This document shows positions 44,438 to 53,821 of a stretch of 64,000 nt of DNA, piece by piece. A model generated the notes under the pieces. It was not told the origin of the DNA. It saw only the letters and a list, made by a program, of their open reading frames with translations, and did no database searches. Source of the DNA: JAXMBN01 sp046349875. Its GTDB lineage: Bacteria > Planctomycetota > Planctomycetia > Pirellulales > Pirellulaceae. A program made the position numbers and the translations under genes. The stretch lies in NCBI GenBank assembly GCA_046349875.1, contig JAXMBN010000008.1, forward strand, positions 107,635 through 171,634, given 5' to 3'. The first letter of the stretch is position 1. Each line of letters starts with the position of its first letter.

Positions 44438-45105
44438 ACCGCGCTCGTCTCCACAATCTCGCCAGAAGGAACTTGCTCCAAGCGATTATCCACCAATCGA
44501 TAGAGCACGTCGGCAAGGGCTGCTGCTTCATCGCGATTGTGGGTCACATGAAGCGTTGTGATGCGTTGGGCTTTGGTCACAGCCTTGAGCAATTGCTGCA
44601 TCTCGATTCGCGTATGCTCATCGAGCGCACTCCAAGGTTCGTCAAGCAACAAGATCGATGGCTCAAAGGATAAGGCTCGCCCTAAGGCAACCCGCTGCGC
44701 TTCACCACCACTTAACTTGTGCGTGCTTCGCTTCATCAAATGTTCGATACCTAACTCTCGCGTCAACTTTTGAATGCGTTCGCGTCGGACTTCCGCTCGC
44801 ACCTTGCGGAGTTTGAGTGCAAACTCCATATTCTCTTCCACGCTCAAGTGATCGAATAAAGCGAGATCCTGCGGAACGTACCCAATCGCTCGCTCGCCTA
44901 CCGTCATTCGCGTCACATCACATCCATTGAGATAGATGGATCCTGCCGTCATGGGACGCAGTCCGCAAATGGCTTCAAGCAACGAAGTCTTCCCCTGCCC
45001 GGTCTTCCCCATCAAGACAGCATAGGCCCCCGTGGGAATCGTCAGGTTCACATCGTTCAACCGACACACGCCGAGTTGCATGCAGAGTCCGCGAAGTTCA
45101 ATCAT
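44434..45105 (-). CDS. modC: Molybdate/tungstate ABC transporter ATPase
   Basis: A 223-residue ABC ATPase. Walker A GKTGQGKTS, Q-loop GYVPQDLALF, signature LSGGEAQRVALGRAL, Walker B ILLLDEPWSALD and switch His in HVTHNRDEA are all intact. It lacks the C-terminal MOP/TOBE ligand-binding domain of full-length ModC. The start at 45105 overlaps the modB stop (ATGA), and the stop overlaps the moaD start. Place in the operon assigns it to molybdate or tungstate uptake; the sequence alone would only say oxyanion-type ATPase. Confidence 0.88.
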   Translation of the reverse strand: MIELRGLCMQLGVCRLNDVNLTIPTGAYAVLMGKTGQGKTSLLEAICGLRPMTAGSIYLNGCDVTRMTVGERAIGYVPQDLALFDHLSVEENMEFALKLRKVRAEVRRERIQKLTRELGIEHLMKRSTHKLSGGEAQRVALGRALSFEPSILLLDEPWSALDEHTRIEMQQLLKAVTKAQRITTLHVTHNRDEAAALADVLYRLVDNRLEQVPSGEIVETSAV

Positions 45106-46049
45106 GACATCCACCCAGCACCGAGTGCTCGCAAGAGTGTCAAGACAATCATCGCAATTCCAACCATCAGTAATGAGACAGCAACGGCAGCATGAAGATT
45201 GCCGATGCTCAGTTCGAGAAACACCGAAGTCGACAAGACTTCCGTTCGTCCTCGGGTCGTTCCCGCAAAAACGAGAATCGGACCGAACTCGCCAAGTGAT
45301 CGCGCCCATGCGATCGTAAAAGCAGAAACGAGCCCTCGCCATGCTTGCGGCAACGCAATCAAAAAAAACGCTCCGCCTCGCGTGCAACCCAATGTTCGAG
45401 CCACATCTTCGGCTCGAATGTTCACCCGATCAAACGTCACCTGCATCGTTCGAATCGAAAAAGCGCAAGCGACTGAAAACTGCGCCATCACCACCGCTGG
45501 CCAATGAAAAGCAAATGGAAAATGCCACTGTGTCCGCAGCCAATTCTCGAGCTGCCATCCCCCAAGATCTTTGTGGAATAGGATCAGCAAACTCAGTCCC
45601 AAGACCAACGGCGGCAGAACGATGGGAATATCGACCAACATATCGATCCAAAGCTTGCCCCGAAATCGAAAACGTGACAACAAATACCCCATCGGTGTTC
45701 CAATCCATACCGATAGGATGGCAGCCAACGTACAGGTAAGCATCGTTAAGCGAAGCGATGTCTGAATTTCCTCTTTCTGAAAAGCCTCCCAAAAATCGGC
45801 CGCGGTGAGAGAGAATAAGTCAGCCACCAACATCAAAACGATGAGCAGCAAAAAGCTGGAGGATAGACCACCCATCACCAAGAAGAAGATCGCATCGCGA
45901 ACTTTCCCGCTCAGCATACCTTTGGGAATCTGCTGCGTTGGAAACGTAGTGTCCCCTCCCCTGCTCTCTTCAGGATTGCGCAGTGCCGTGCCCCGGGAAG
46001 TGGAATCGCGGCCCCCGTCCGCTTTGGAACTTGATGAAGGCATGCTCAT
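45102..46049 (-). CDS. modB: Molybdate/tungstate ABC transporter permease
   Basis: A 315-residue permease of the ModB/CysT type with an unusual 45-residue Ser/Gly/Thr-rich cytoplasmic head before the first helix. The body has about six helices and the conserved EAA loop region with AEDVARTLGCTRGGAFFLIALPQAWRGLVSA, followed by FTIAWARSLGEFGP, the ModB hallmark. It starts 5 nt after the modA stop and overlaps modC by 4 nt. Works with the duplicated ModA and ModC encoded next to it. Confidence 0.9.
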   Translation of the reverse strand: MSMPSSSSKADGGRDSTSRGTALRNPEESRGGDTTFPTQQIPKGMLSGKVRDAIFFLVMGGLSSSFLLLIVLMLVADLFSLTAADFWEAFQKEEIQTSLRLTMLTCTLAAILSVWIGTPMGYLLSRFRFRGKLWIDMLVDIPIVLPPLVLGLSLLILFHKDLGGWQLENWLRTQWHFPFAFHWPAVVMAQFSVACAFSIRTMQVTFDRVNIRAEDVARTLGCTRGGAFFLIALPQAWRGLVSAFTIAWARSLGEFGPILVFAGTTRGRTEVLSTSVFLELSIGNLHAAVAVSLLMVGIAMIVLTLLRALGAGWMS

Positions 46050-46054
46050 AGTGG

Positions 46055-47560
46055 TTAGGGACGATTCTCAGCTTTCCACTCGAAGCCTTCCGCTAAAAAC
46101 GTCTCCCGCGATTCGTTCGAATGAACGCGTTTCAGAAATCGTTGCACCATGAAACGGTTCTTGGTGTCCTTCGCAATGCCAAAGGGTTGTGTAGCAATGG
46201 AACATGGAAGTCCTTCGATGGCTACCGCATCGAGAAAATCACCCTTGCCTGCGGCATTGCTCAGATAAGCGACTGCAGCGTCTAACGATCCGGCTTGCAG
46301 TTGGTTCACCAACATATCACCGGTGGGTGTCTGAACGGTTACGTTGCTCATCACTTCTTGCTGCAATCCACTTTCACGCAATGTGTTCTGTGTGAGCCAC
46401 CCCATCGCACACTGTTTCTCGTGGCCGATTCCCACCTTGAGGTTCGGTTTAGCCAAATCTTTGAGCGACGCTATTCCATGAGGATTCCCTTTCTTGACGA
46501 GAATCACCAAACGATTGCTGGAGATATCTTCTGGGTTGGGAAAGAGATCAGGCACTTGATTCATGAACTCTCTGTCACATGCAAAGTAAGCATCGGGACG
46601 TTGACCTGATTTCATCTGCGCTACCAAGATTCCACAACCATTGTAGGATCGTGTGATCTTGACACCCTCCCGCTTCTCGAAAGCCTTGATGGTATCCTCA
46701 ATCGCAGGTCGCAACATCGATCCGGCATACAGTGTCAGTTCTGGAACGTCGCTCCAGGTATCTCCATCCACCACATCAAAACCATTTTCACGATATCGTT
46801 TTAACCCACGATCTTGTGATGCGATGTACCTTGCAAAATGCAATGCCTCGGTGGCTTGGGGAGTCGTGGCGATAACCCCTAATTGCACGCGAGCTTGAAT
46901 CGGTTGAAGCTCTTCTAAGGAAACGATCTCCAATTCTTTCATTCCGAATACAGCCGCATCGAAAACGATCGCGGCGTCGGCTGCACCAACAACCACATCA
47001 CTAGCCGCATCGTTTACCGTGGTTCGAAAACCGATGGTCGCTTTCTCCAAATCGTCCCACAAACCCCGTGTCGATAAAGCCTCCTTCGTCAAGTGACCAA
47101 TGGCGGCAGCATCGGGATTGGCCTGCACCAACTTGACATCATCGCGAAGCAGATCGTTCCATCGCTGGATCTTTTTGGGATTGCCTTGACGAACAGCCAC
47201 CACCGCTCGCATGGTTGCAATCTCGAAGGTCTCTTCAATCAGTTTCTTTTGATTTGCCAACTCCAAATACGACCCATCTGCCGGTAAGAATAACTCGCCA
47301 TCTTTGCTGACCTCCATGGAGGAAAGCAATGTTTGGGATGCTCCATACTGAATATCGATGCGTCGACCAAACTCGCGTTCGTAATCCGCACGAATGGCTT
47401 CCATCGCGCGGCGGTTGCTGGCGGCGCAATACAGCTTGATGGAGGATACTCCATCTGGATTGCGGGTCTTCTCGGGACGCCGCTCACCCCGCATGAGCAT
47501 CCCTACGAGCAAGAGAGCAAGAGCAAAGGTGCCAACGATGGCGAATAATGGCTTATTCAT
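46055..47560 (-). CDS. modA: Double-domain molybdate/tungstate-binding protein (ModA-ModA)
   Basis: A 501-residue exported protein with an N-terminal membrane anchor or signal (AIVGTFALALLLVGML). It holds two ModA-type periplasmic-binding modules in tandem. The first (about 38-268) starts KLYCAASNRRAMEAIRADY and has YGASQTLLSSM and DAAIVFDAAV. The second (about 272-495) starts TLYAGSMLRPAIEDTIKAF and has YNGCGILVAQMKSGQRPDAYFACD and LDAAVAYLSNAAG. Normal ModA has one module of about 230 residues. The two differ greatly in sequence, so the fusion is old. It precedes modB by 5 nt. Confidence 0.88.
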   Translation of the reverse strand: MNKPLFAIVGTFALALLLVGMLMRGERRPEKTRNPDGVSSIKLYCAASNRRAMEAIRADYEREFGRRIDIQYGASQTLLSSMEVSKDGELFLPADGSYLELANQKKLIEETFEIATMRAVVAVRQGNPKKIQRWNDLLRDDVKLVQANPDAAAIGHLTKEALSTRGLWDDLEKATIGFRTTVNDAASDVVVGAADAAIVFDAAVFGMKELEIVSLEELQPIQARVQLGVIATTPQATEALHFARYIASQDRGLKRYRENGFDVVDGDTWSDVPELTLYAGSMLRPAIEDTIKAFEKREGVKITRSYNGCGILVAQMKSGQRPDAYFACDREFMNQVPDLFPNPEDISSNRLVILVKKGNPHGIASLKDLAKPNLKVGIGHEKQCAMGWLTQNTLRESGLQQEVMSNVTVQTPTGDMLVNQLQAGSLDAAVAYLSNAAGKGDFLDAVAIEGLPCSIATQPFGIAKDTKNRFMVQRFLKRVHSNESRETFLAEGFEWKAENRP

Positions 47561-47579
47561 GAAGTTGATACTTACCGAT

Positions 47580-48548
47580 TCATTTCTTTCCGGGTGGAAT
47601 GGTTAGTAGGACAGGAGCATTCCCCAAACTTTTTTCGCCATCTTTGGGCTCCGGTACAAACCCACCTTCGCCAAACAATTCTCGGGTCCAATGAACCGAG
47701 AGCAAGAGATCGAATCCTGGGTTCCGTTCCTTGACCTGACAAGAACAGGCTCCACACAAGAACTTGGTGAGATCGGAAACCAGAGGGCCATCAATCCGAC
47801 TATATGGAATCACCTCCAATGCCCGACCTCGCCCAAAGACTGGAATCAGGATCGGTTCTTTCAAGAGGTCGATTTGGTCTGAAAAGCCCTGCGCAAGCTG
47901 ACGGAAATAGCGTTCTTCATCCTTTTCAATATCGATCTCAAGGGACGAAAAACGAAGAAACAAGGGGACCTCGGAATAAAGTTCGGATCCTGGCTCGCCA
48001 ATCCCCTCGGGAAGCTCTAGCTCGGTTTCCAATTTTTCAAAGGTCTCTTTCAGCATACGACGACACGCAGCATTCGCTTGTGCGTCTTTGGATTGAAGGA
48101 CCAACCACACGACGGAATCACCGGCCAACAGGCGCTTGGCAAGCTCTTTTCGACTGGGTGAATCCAATATCCAATCCCAAGTGATCGCATCCATACGACC
48201 ACTCCACGTCTGCCCAATCTTGCCTTGCGGAAATGGGGTTTGCACAACTACCCATGGCAACTGCGATGGAGCAGCGACTTCCCGCTTCCAAAGTTCGAGG
48301 CGTTCTTGGTCCTTTTCGGTGCTCGGTTGGCTTACAACCCATTCGACATTGCTCTGCCCTTTGGCAGATCGCTCCTCAAGCAATTGGAGCTGCGCGCGTT
48401 GTTGCGGAGTCAACTCTTCCGCAAAGACAACAATCCGCGTTTTGTCGGATTTCCATCGTTCCAGCGCGTACCGAAACACCGGAATGTTGCACCAAACCGG
48501 TAGAGTCCATAGGGTGACCAAACCCAGCATCGCCATCCAAGCTTTCAT
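47580..48548 (-). CDS. Hypothetical exported protein, linked to the mod operon
   Basis: A 322-residue protein I do not recognise. An N-terminal hydrophobic helix (MAMLGLVTLWTLPVW) looks like a signal or anchor. The body starts with a Rossmann-like pattern (TRIVVFAEELTPQQRAQLQLLEE, LPWVVVQTPFP, SVVWLVLQSKDAQANAACRRML) and has CGACSC near residue 268, which could bind a metal or form disulfides. The Cys in ANAACRR and this cluster are its only polar oddities. It begins 7 nt after the PQQ/LamG gene and ends 19 nt before modA, so it is part of the same operon. Start at 48548 chosen; 48584 is possible. Confidence 0.7.
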   Translation of the reverse strand: MKAWMAMLGLVTLWTLPVWCNIPVFRYALERWKSDKTRIVVFAEELTPQQRAQLQLLEERSAKGQSNVEWVVSQPSTEKDQERLELWKREVAAPSQLPWVVVQTPFPQGKIGQTWSGRMDAITWDWILDSPSRKELAKRLLAGDSVVWLVLQSKDAQANAACRRMLKETFEKLETELELPEGIGEPGSELYSEVPLFLRFSSLEIDIEKDEERYFRQLAQGFSDQIDLLKEPILIPVFGRGRALEVIPYSRIDGPLVSDLTKFLCGACSCQVKERNPGFDLLLSVHWTRELFGEGGFVPEPKDGEKSLGNAPVLLTIPPGKK

Positions 48549-48555
48549 CGAAGGC

Positions 48556-51500
48556 TCACTTTCCGAAGCACAGGATGCGTCCATCCAGCGTCGTCAAATA
48601 GATCTGGCCATTGGCCGATGCCATGCCATCCCATGTCGGAAAGGTACCCAACTCGATACGATTTTCGACTTTGCCAGAGAAGCTATTGATCGATAAGAGC
48701 AGACCGCCAATCTTTCCATCTAAGGCTTCGTCTTGTTGCTGAAGCTCGCGTTGAACGTCTTCATCCTTATCGGACAACTTCTTAAAGGTTTCTTCTTCAT
48801 CGATCGTATCGAGAGGCCCGGCAACAAACAGGGTTTCTCCCGCAAGAGCCATGGCCCGCGCGTAGACTGGTATGTCCTCCGACCACTTCGGCTTGATCAA
48901 TGTATTGCCAGTCGCCTTTTTGTTTTTCGCGTCCTTCGGATTCAGATTCTCATCTTCACTCTTGCTCTTTGCGGTGTCGGCTCCCTTCTTGGCCGTAAAG
49001 CGAACGGCCATGCCAAACTTGCCTTCTACGCGCGTTCCACCTTCCAAGGTTCCATCTTGACGATAGGTCGACCAATCGCGAGCCGTTCCATCATCAAACG
49101 TAACCACCAAGTGTGGATCTTGTAGCATCTCTCCACCTGTGCGGTATCGTTCTTCCACCGCTTCGTCAGAAGGAGTGTCGAAGAATAGCCGGACTTCATC
49201 GATGATGCCCGTGAAGGCATTTGGTGTTTCATAATTGCCAACACTGCTGCCCGCATCGGCCCCAATTTCAAGCCCTTGGGCTGGGTCTTTGGTCAACAAC
49301 CCATTGGACTTGCCTTCTGCGACCTTCACCCCATCAACATAAAGACGCATGGCTTTCGAGGCATCGATCACACCTACGACATGGTGCCATCCGCCAACAA
49401 TCCGACGAGGCCCCGTTACCGTGGCCAGGTCGCCCGAGGATCGTACGAGAAACACAGGGCGTCCTGCATCCAAGGCCAAGGCAAATCCTTCGGCAGGACC
49501 GCCGCGAGCGACGATGACTCCATTGGGATTGGTCGCGGTGATCCAGGCCTCAACGGTGATTGGCTTTCCTAATGGGTTGAGATTGGGTGACTTCGGAAAC
49601 TGTGCATAGACGCCCGATGCAGGAGCCGCACCTTTGCCGAAGTCCTCAGGGATTTCGGGAGGACTCGGATCCGCTGCATAGAGATGATGCTCTAAGGTCG
49701 TCGTCCAACGGAAGTATTCCGGCTTGCGACCATAAGCAAAAACATATCCATTCCCTTTTACCATCAAACGCCCTGAGGGTGCAAAGCGTCCCGCTTGATA
49801 GTAACCGCCGTGACCTCCAGCAAAACTTTGTCCCAAGACCCAGTACGATCGATGGAACCAAGTGTCATCCAAGAATCCCATGGGTGCGAAGATATGCTCA
49901 CCCTCTCCCCGTTGCACCGATGCTTGCTTGACGAAATCGCCCGAGTTCGGACCAATCTGCAATCGCTTTCCTTCAAAATCAAATTTCTGCGACTTCATGT
50001 ACAAAAACTTGTCGTCGCTCGAAAGAATGTCGGGCAAGCCTACGGGCATTTGAAGAATCTGCAATTTCTCCTGCATGTTGCGTCCGGTATCGGGATTGGT
50101 TTCATCCATGATGTTTTCGCTGAGCTTCTCGCCGCTGGCCAACTTCAATCGAAGCAAGCGAAGACCACCATCGAGAAAATTCGAGCGTCCTGAAACGCAG
50201 TAGACAACTCCATCGCGAAGCAAAACACTTCCATGAACAGGCCAAAGCGATTCGAGTTGTTCATAGGCCATCGTTCGTCGATCCAAGGGAGCGGCACGAT
50301 ACTTCCAAGCTAGATCGCCCGACTGCGACTCCAAACAATAGACCCAACCATCCGCGCCACCGAAGACAACGCGACCATGCGCGATACTCGGTGGCGAATC
50401 GATCCTTCCACCTGCCGTGAAGGTCCAGCGAGTCTTTCCCGATCCCTCTTCGATCGCATGAAGCGTATGCGCATCCGTTTGTGCAACGTACACCAAACCA
50501 CCCGAGATCACAGGGGCCGTCAGCCTTCCGCCCAGATTCACCTCCCATTGTGATCCGAGCTTGGGGTCGACCGATTGCGATGCATGACCCGATCTTCCCG
50601 CATCGTGTCGATACGTGGGCCAGTCTCCTTTGTTTGCCGTCTCTTGAGCCGCCAAAGCGTCACTGTAGCGAGGCCCCTTCTCAAGCCGTCCTTCTTCCGA
50701 AACCTCACCAGGAATCGGACGCGTTGGGGCCAACGGTGCCAATGCATTGAATCCAAAGAGCTTCGCTTCGGGATAGCAGGCACAATTGTGGGGTGGTGCG
50801 TACGTCAAACCATTGCAGGGCATGACTCCGTACAAACAACCTCCACGAACCCAGTGATGGATGTCCCAATGTTGATCCTCGGTGTCGACAAACTCGATCC
50901 CCGTTCGCGATGGAATGATGAAGTTGTCGGTTGCCTTGGCTATGTAACAACGATGGTGGAACCAATAGGTATCGATATCGGGCGGAAACTCCTTCTTCAC
51001 TTCTCCCGTCTTGGGATCGCGTCCAGTAAAGACGCCACTGTCTTTTCCGGTCGTCGTTGGTGCGCACCAGACCAAGCCATTGACCACCATCAAATCTTGC
51101 GGAGATTGATAGCCCGAATTCGGATGGTCGGCAGACCAAAGCAGCTTCCCATCTCCCGCCGACAAACTGACCATCTTCCCGTCACCACCAGCAAATAGGA
51201 CCACGTCTTGATGGACGAGCAAGCGAGGGCCAAAGTTAAAAGTGAATTGATTGCGGCGCGTCACCGACTCGGAACTCCATGCGGGCGTACCAGTCTTTTG
51301 ATCGGCCGCCACCACGTGTTCACCGTCATGGAAATAGACGTTGGTCCCATCGGCAGCTAACGTCAATGGCGAGATCCTGGTTTGCTTGGCCCAAAGCTGC
51401 TTTCCCGTCGATGCTTCGATCGCCATCACCAAGCGTGGCTCTTCATTCCAAAACATTCCACGCGCTACGGCTTGATCTCCCACGGTCGGATTCATCGGCG

Positions 51501-52566
51501 CGTAATCGGCTAGTTCCGCTTTGCCTTTGCGAACGACCAAGAACAAAAGGCCATTGGTGGTGATCACTTCCTCGGTTCCATCGGTCCCTAAGAAGGTCTT
51601 AACGACTTCACCTGTGGCTGCGTTCAGCGCGGTAAGAGGCGCATCATATCCAAGGGTCACAAAGACGTTATCGTCATTCGAAACCAATCGTCGCGATAAT
51701 TGCGTAGGCCCACTCTTCAAAGGCCAAAGGTGGCTTTGCCAAGTGGGTATGTCCTGCTTCCATAAGACCGTACCGTTGAAGGCATCGCGCGCGATCAATT
51801 TCCATTTCGGAGGAAGCTGAATCGATATACGACTCCCTTCATCCATGATGTAAAACATGCGACCATTGGTAGATACCAAAGCGCTCATACTTGCCATGCG
51901 ATCGTGATGCCGCGAATAACGCGGGCTTCCGACCCATTGCAAGTGTCGAGGCGGAGCAACCACATCGTCATGCGCTACGGCATTGCCTGTCGCATCGTGG
52001 AGGTAATGGGACCACTCGTCGATATTGTTGGGGCGTGGTTTGATCCATTTATCCCAAGTCCCATCTGGCTTTCTGCGAAGGGCCACACCGTTGGGAACGA
52101 GCACTCGCATGACTTCGACTTTCGAAACTTCTTGCGAATCGTCGATCACCATCAGGTTGACGAGATTATCGATATAAGGAAGCTCGTTCCCAATCCAACG
52201 TTCTACGGCTATATCCCCATACACTCCTTCGCGCACCAATCGCTCGCGAACCTGTGCAACCGTCTTCGCATCGCGATCCAATCCTTGGACTTGAAACGAA
52301 GCGTTTCGCTTGAGGGCTTGCGTTAGCTTCCCATCTTGGATACCGACATGGACCACAAATCCACCTTGGACACCCGAAGTCTCAGCGATCTTCTGAACGT
52401 CTTGCGTTGTGTCCTTGGCGACCAGTTCGCGTTCCATCGAACCAAGTGAGGCCATTCCGATGGAGAGTAGGCCCACGGCAATACTAGGAACCTTCAAACC
52501 AGCAAGGCTACGAACCGCTCGGAGGCGTAGGGGACCTCGGAACAAGGGCAATGCCAACTTCCACAT
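48556..52566 (-). CDS. Large secreted PQQ-propeller protein with methyltransferase-like head and LamG tail
   Basis: A 1336-residue exported protein. After a basic N-terminus and weak hydrophobic segment, residues about 55-170 resemble a class I methyltransferase fold (VVHVGIQDGKLTQAL, VQGLDRDA, MRVLVPNGVA) but with the Gly-rich SAM loop degraded. Residues about 195-960 hold repeated PQQ/BamB-type blades (VLWKQDIP, LTALNAATGEVV, QLWAKQT, GKLLWSADHP, GKTRWTFTAGG, GDLAWKYRAA). Residues about 985-1160 form a LamG/concanavalin-like domain (ITVEAWITATNPNG, RLYVDGVKVAEG, GIIDEVRLFFD). The last part is again propeller-like. Such giants are typical of planctomycetes; function is unknown. The gene opens the run that leads into the mod operon. 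Confidence 0.85.
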   Translation of the reverse strand: MWKLALPLFRGPLRLRAVRSLAGLKVPSIAVGLLSIGMASLGSMERELVAKDTTQDVQKIAETSGVQGGFVVHVGIQDGKLTQALKRNASFQVQGLDRDAKTVAQVRERLVREGVYGDIAVERWIGNELPYIDNLVNLMVIDDSQEVSKVEVMRVLVPNGVALRRKPDGTWDKWIKPRPNNIDEWSHYLHDATGNAVAHDDVVAPPRHLQWVGSPRYSRHHDRMASMSALVSTNGRMFYIMDEGSRISIQLPPKWKLIARDAFNGTVLWKQDIPTWQSHLWPLKSGPTQLSRRLVSNDDNVFVTLGYDAPLTALNAATGEVVKTFLGTDGTEEVITTNGLLFLVVRKGKAELADYAPMNPTVGDQAVARGMFWNEEPRLVMAIEASTGKQLWAKQTRISPLTLAADGTNVYFHDGEHVVAADQKTGTPAWSSESVTRRNQFTFNFGPRLLVHQDVVLFAGGDGKMVSLSAGDGKLLWSADHPNSGYQSPQDLMVVNGLVWCAPTTTGKDSGVFTGRDPKTGEVKKEFPPDIDTYWFHHRCYIAKATDNFIIPSRTGIEFVDTEDQHWDIHHWVRGGCLYGVMPCNGLTYAPPHNCACYPEAKLFGFNALAPLAPTRPIPGEVSEEGRLEKGPRYSDALAAQETANKGDWPTYRHDAGRSGHASQSVDPKLGSQWEVNLGGRLTAPVISGGLVYVAQTDAHTLHAIEEGSGKTRWTFTAGGRIDSPPSIAHGRVVFGGADGWVYCLESQSGDLAWKYRAAPLDRRTMAYEQLESLWPVHGSVLLRDGVVYCVSGRSNFLDGGLRLLRLKLASGEKLSENIMDETNPDTGRNMQEKLQILQMPVGLPDILSSDDKFLYMKSQKFDFEGKRLQIGPNSGDFVKQASVQRGEGEHIFAPMGFLDDTWFHRSYWVLGQSFAGGHGGYYQAGRFAPSGRLMVKGNGYVFAYGRKPEYFRWTTTLEHHLYAADPSPPEIPEDFGKGAAPASGVYAQFPKSPNLNPLGKPITVEAWITATNPNGVIVARGGPAEGFALALDAGRPVFLVRSSGDLATVTGPRRIVGGWHHVVGVIDASKAMRLYVDGVKVAEGKSNGLLTKDPAQGLEIGADAGSSVGNYETPNAFTGIIDEVRLFFDTPSDEAVEERYRTGGEMLQDPHLVVTFDDGTARDWSTYRQDGTLEGGTRVEGKFGMAVRFTAKKGADTAKSKSEDENLNPKDAKNKKATGNTLIKPKWSEDIPVYARAMALAGETLFVAGPLDTIDEEETFKKLSDKDEDVQRELQQQDEALDGKIGGLLLSINSFSGKVENRIELGTFPTWDGMASANGQIYLTTLDGRILCFGK

Positions 52567-52703
52567 AGCGGGTCTCCAACGTGGATTGGGGGGAGGAGGA
52601 TTACAAGAGGTAGGATTCTCGTCTTGCTCTAAAATAGTGTATCTTGACTCCCCAAAGAAGTAGGTTTTCCTTTATCTCACATGCTCCTCGGAAAGATGGA
52701 TGG

Positions 52704-53354
52704 ATGGAAATCCAAGAACAACCCGACAAATTGGCGGTTCCATCGGATGAATCGCTGATGACCTCGGCGCAAAGTGGCGATTTCGATGCTTTCCAAGAAT
52801 TGACAAGACGCTTTCAGCCTCGAGTCTTCGGGCTAACGTTTCGAATTTTGGGACAAGCTCAAGATGCCGAAGACGCAACGCAGCAAACCTTTCTGAGCAT
52901 GATCGAGCACTTGGAATCCTTTCGAGGTGAAGCTTCGGTCGCCACTTGGATTTTGCGGATTGCCACCAATCACGCGTTGAAACTTCTGCGCAAAAGGAAT
53001 CGTGGCCCGATCTTAACACCCTTTGAATCAACGGTATCCGATGATTCCGCACCTTTACCGCATCCCGATTTCATCGCCCCTTGGTCGATTCCGCCCGATG
53101 AGCTCGCCGCTCGGTCCGAAGTACAGCAGAATATTCACAAAGCCTTGGCTGATTTGGATGAGAAATACCGAACCGTCTTCACCCTTCGCGATATCGAAGG
53201 GTTCTCCGTAAAGGAGACGGCAGGAATCCTTCAAATCACCGAGTCCTCCGTCAAAGTCCGACTTCTTCGCGCCCGACTGATGCTCCGTGAACGCCTGACC
53301 CGCATGTATGGCGACGAAGCAGGTCAGCTATTTCCGTCTCACGATCATGGTTAG
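52704..53354 (+). CDS. ECF-type RNA polymerase sigma factor
   Basis: A 216-residue sigma-70 family factor. Region 2 is visible as FDAFQELTRRFQPRVFGLTFRILGQAQDAEDATQQTFLSMIEHL with FRGEASVATWILRIATNHAL, and region 4 as LADLDEKYRTVFTLRDIEGFSVKETAGILQITESSVKVRLLRAR. A linker of about 45 residues separates them. The ATG at 52704 has GGAAAG 8 nt upstream. A small zinc-finger gene of the anti-sigma type follows 186 nt later, so the pair is likely a regulatory unit. It is divergent from the PQQ/LamG gene with 137 nt between, but a link to that operon is not shown. Confidence 0.92.
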   Translation: MEIQEQPDKLAVPSDESLMTSAQSGDFDAFQELTRRFQPRVFGLTFRILGQAQDAEDATQQTFLSMIEHLESFRGEASVATWILRIATNHALKLLRKRNRGPILTPFESTVSDDSAPLPHPDFIAPWSIPPDELAARSEVQQNIHKALADLDEKYRTVFTLRDIEGFSVKETAGILQITESSVKVRLLRARLMLRERLTRMYGDEAGQLFPSHDHG

Positions 53355-53540
53355 CGGGCTGGACTCTGCGAATTTTCGTTCGATTTCCCCCGTTTCCTTG
53401 TAACCTTACTCAACCTGTAGTCTCCAATCCAATAGAGGCGTCGTTCCTCGCAATCCAGTTCAATTCGCTCTCCGATAACCTTGTTTGAGGTGTGGATGGC
53501 GAGCTTCGATGAATGAGCGAGAAACCCAAAGGAATGAATC

Positions 53541-53801
53541 ATGAATTGCGATGAACTCCTAAAAGCGCTCAACGACTACGTCGATGGTGATGAACTATCG
53601 GCAGCCTGCGCCGAGTTCGCAGAACATCTTGCTGGATGCAATCCTTGCCAAGTCGTCGTCGATAATATTCGCCAAACGATTTCTCTGTATAAGGCCGGCG
53701 AGCCCTATCCAATGCCAGCAGAGTTCGAAGCGAAACTACAGCAAACATTGCGAGCTAGTTGGCAAAAGAAGTTTGGAAAGCAATCGACTTCCGACGAATG
53801 A
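53541..53801 (+). CDS. Zinc-finger anti-sigma-like protein
   Basis: An 86-residue soluble protein with the zinc-finger anti-sigma pattern: Cys3 in MNCDELL, then HLAGCNPCQ (H-x3-C-x2-C), the ligand set of ZAS-type proteins. No membrane helix is present, so it would be a cytoplasmic anti-sigma factor. AAAGGA lies 8 nt before the ATG. Placement after the ECF sigma gene supports partnership. A frame-shifted 92-residue alternative lacks these features. Confidence 0.82.
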   Translation: MNCDELLKALNDYVDGDELSAACAEFAEHLAGCNPCQVVVDNIRQTISLYKAGEPYPMPAEFEAKLQQTLRASWQKKFGKQSTSDE

Positions 53802-53821
53802 GGGAACATCGAGTGTGCTGT

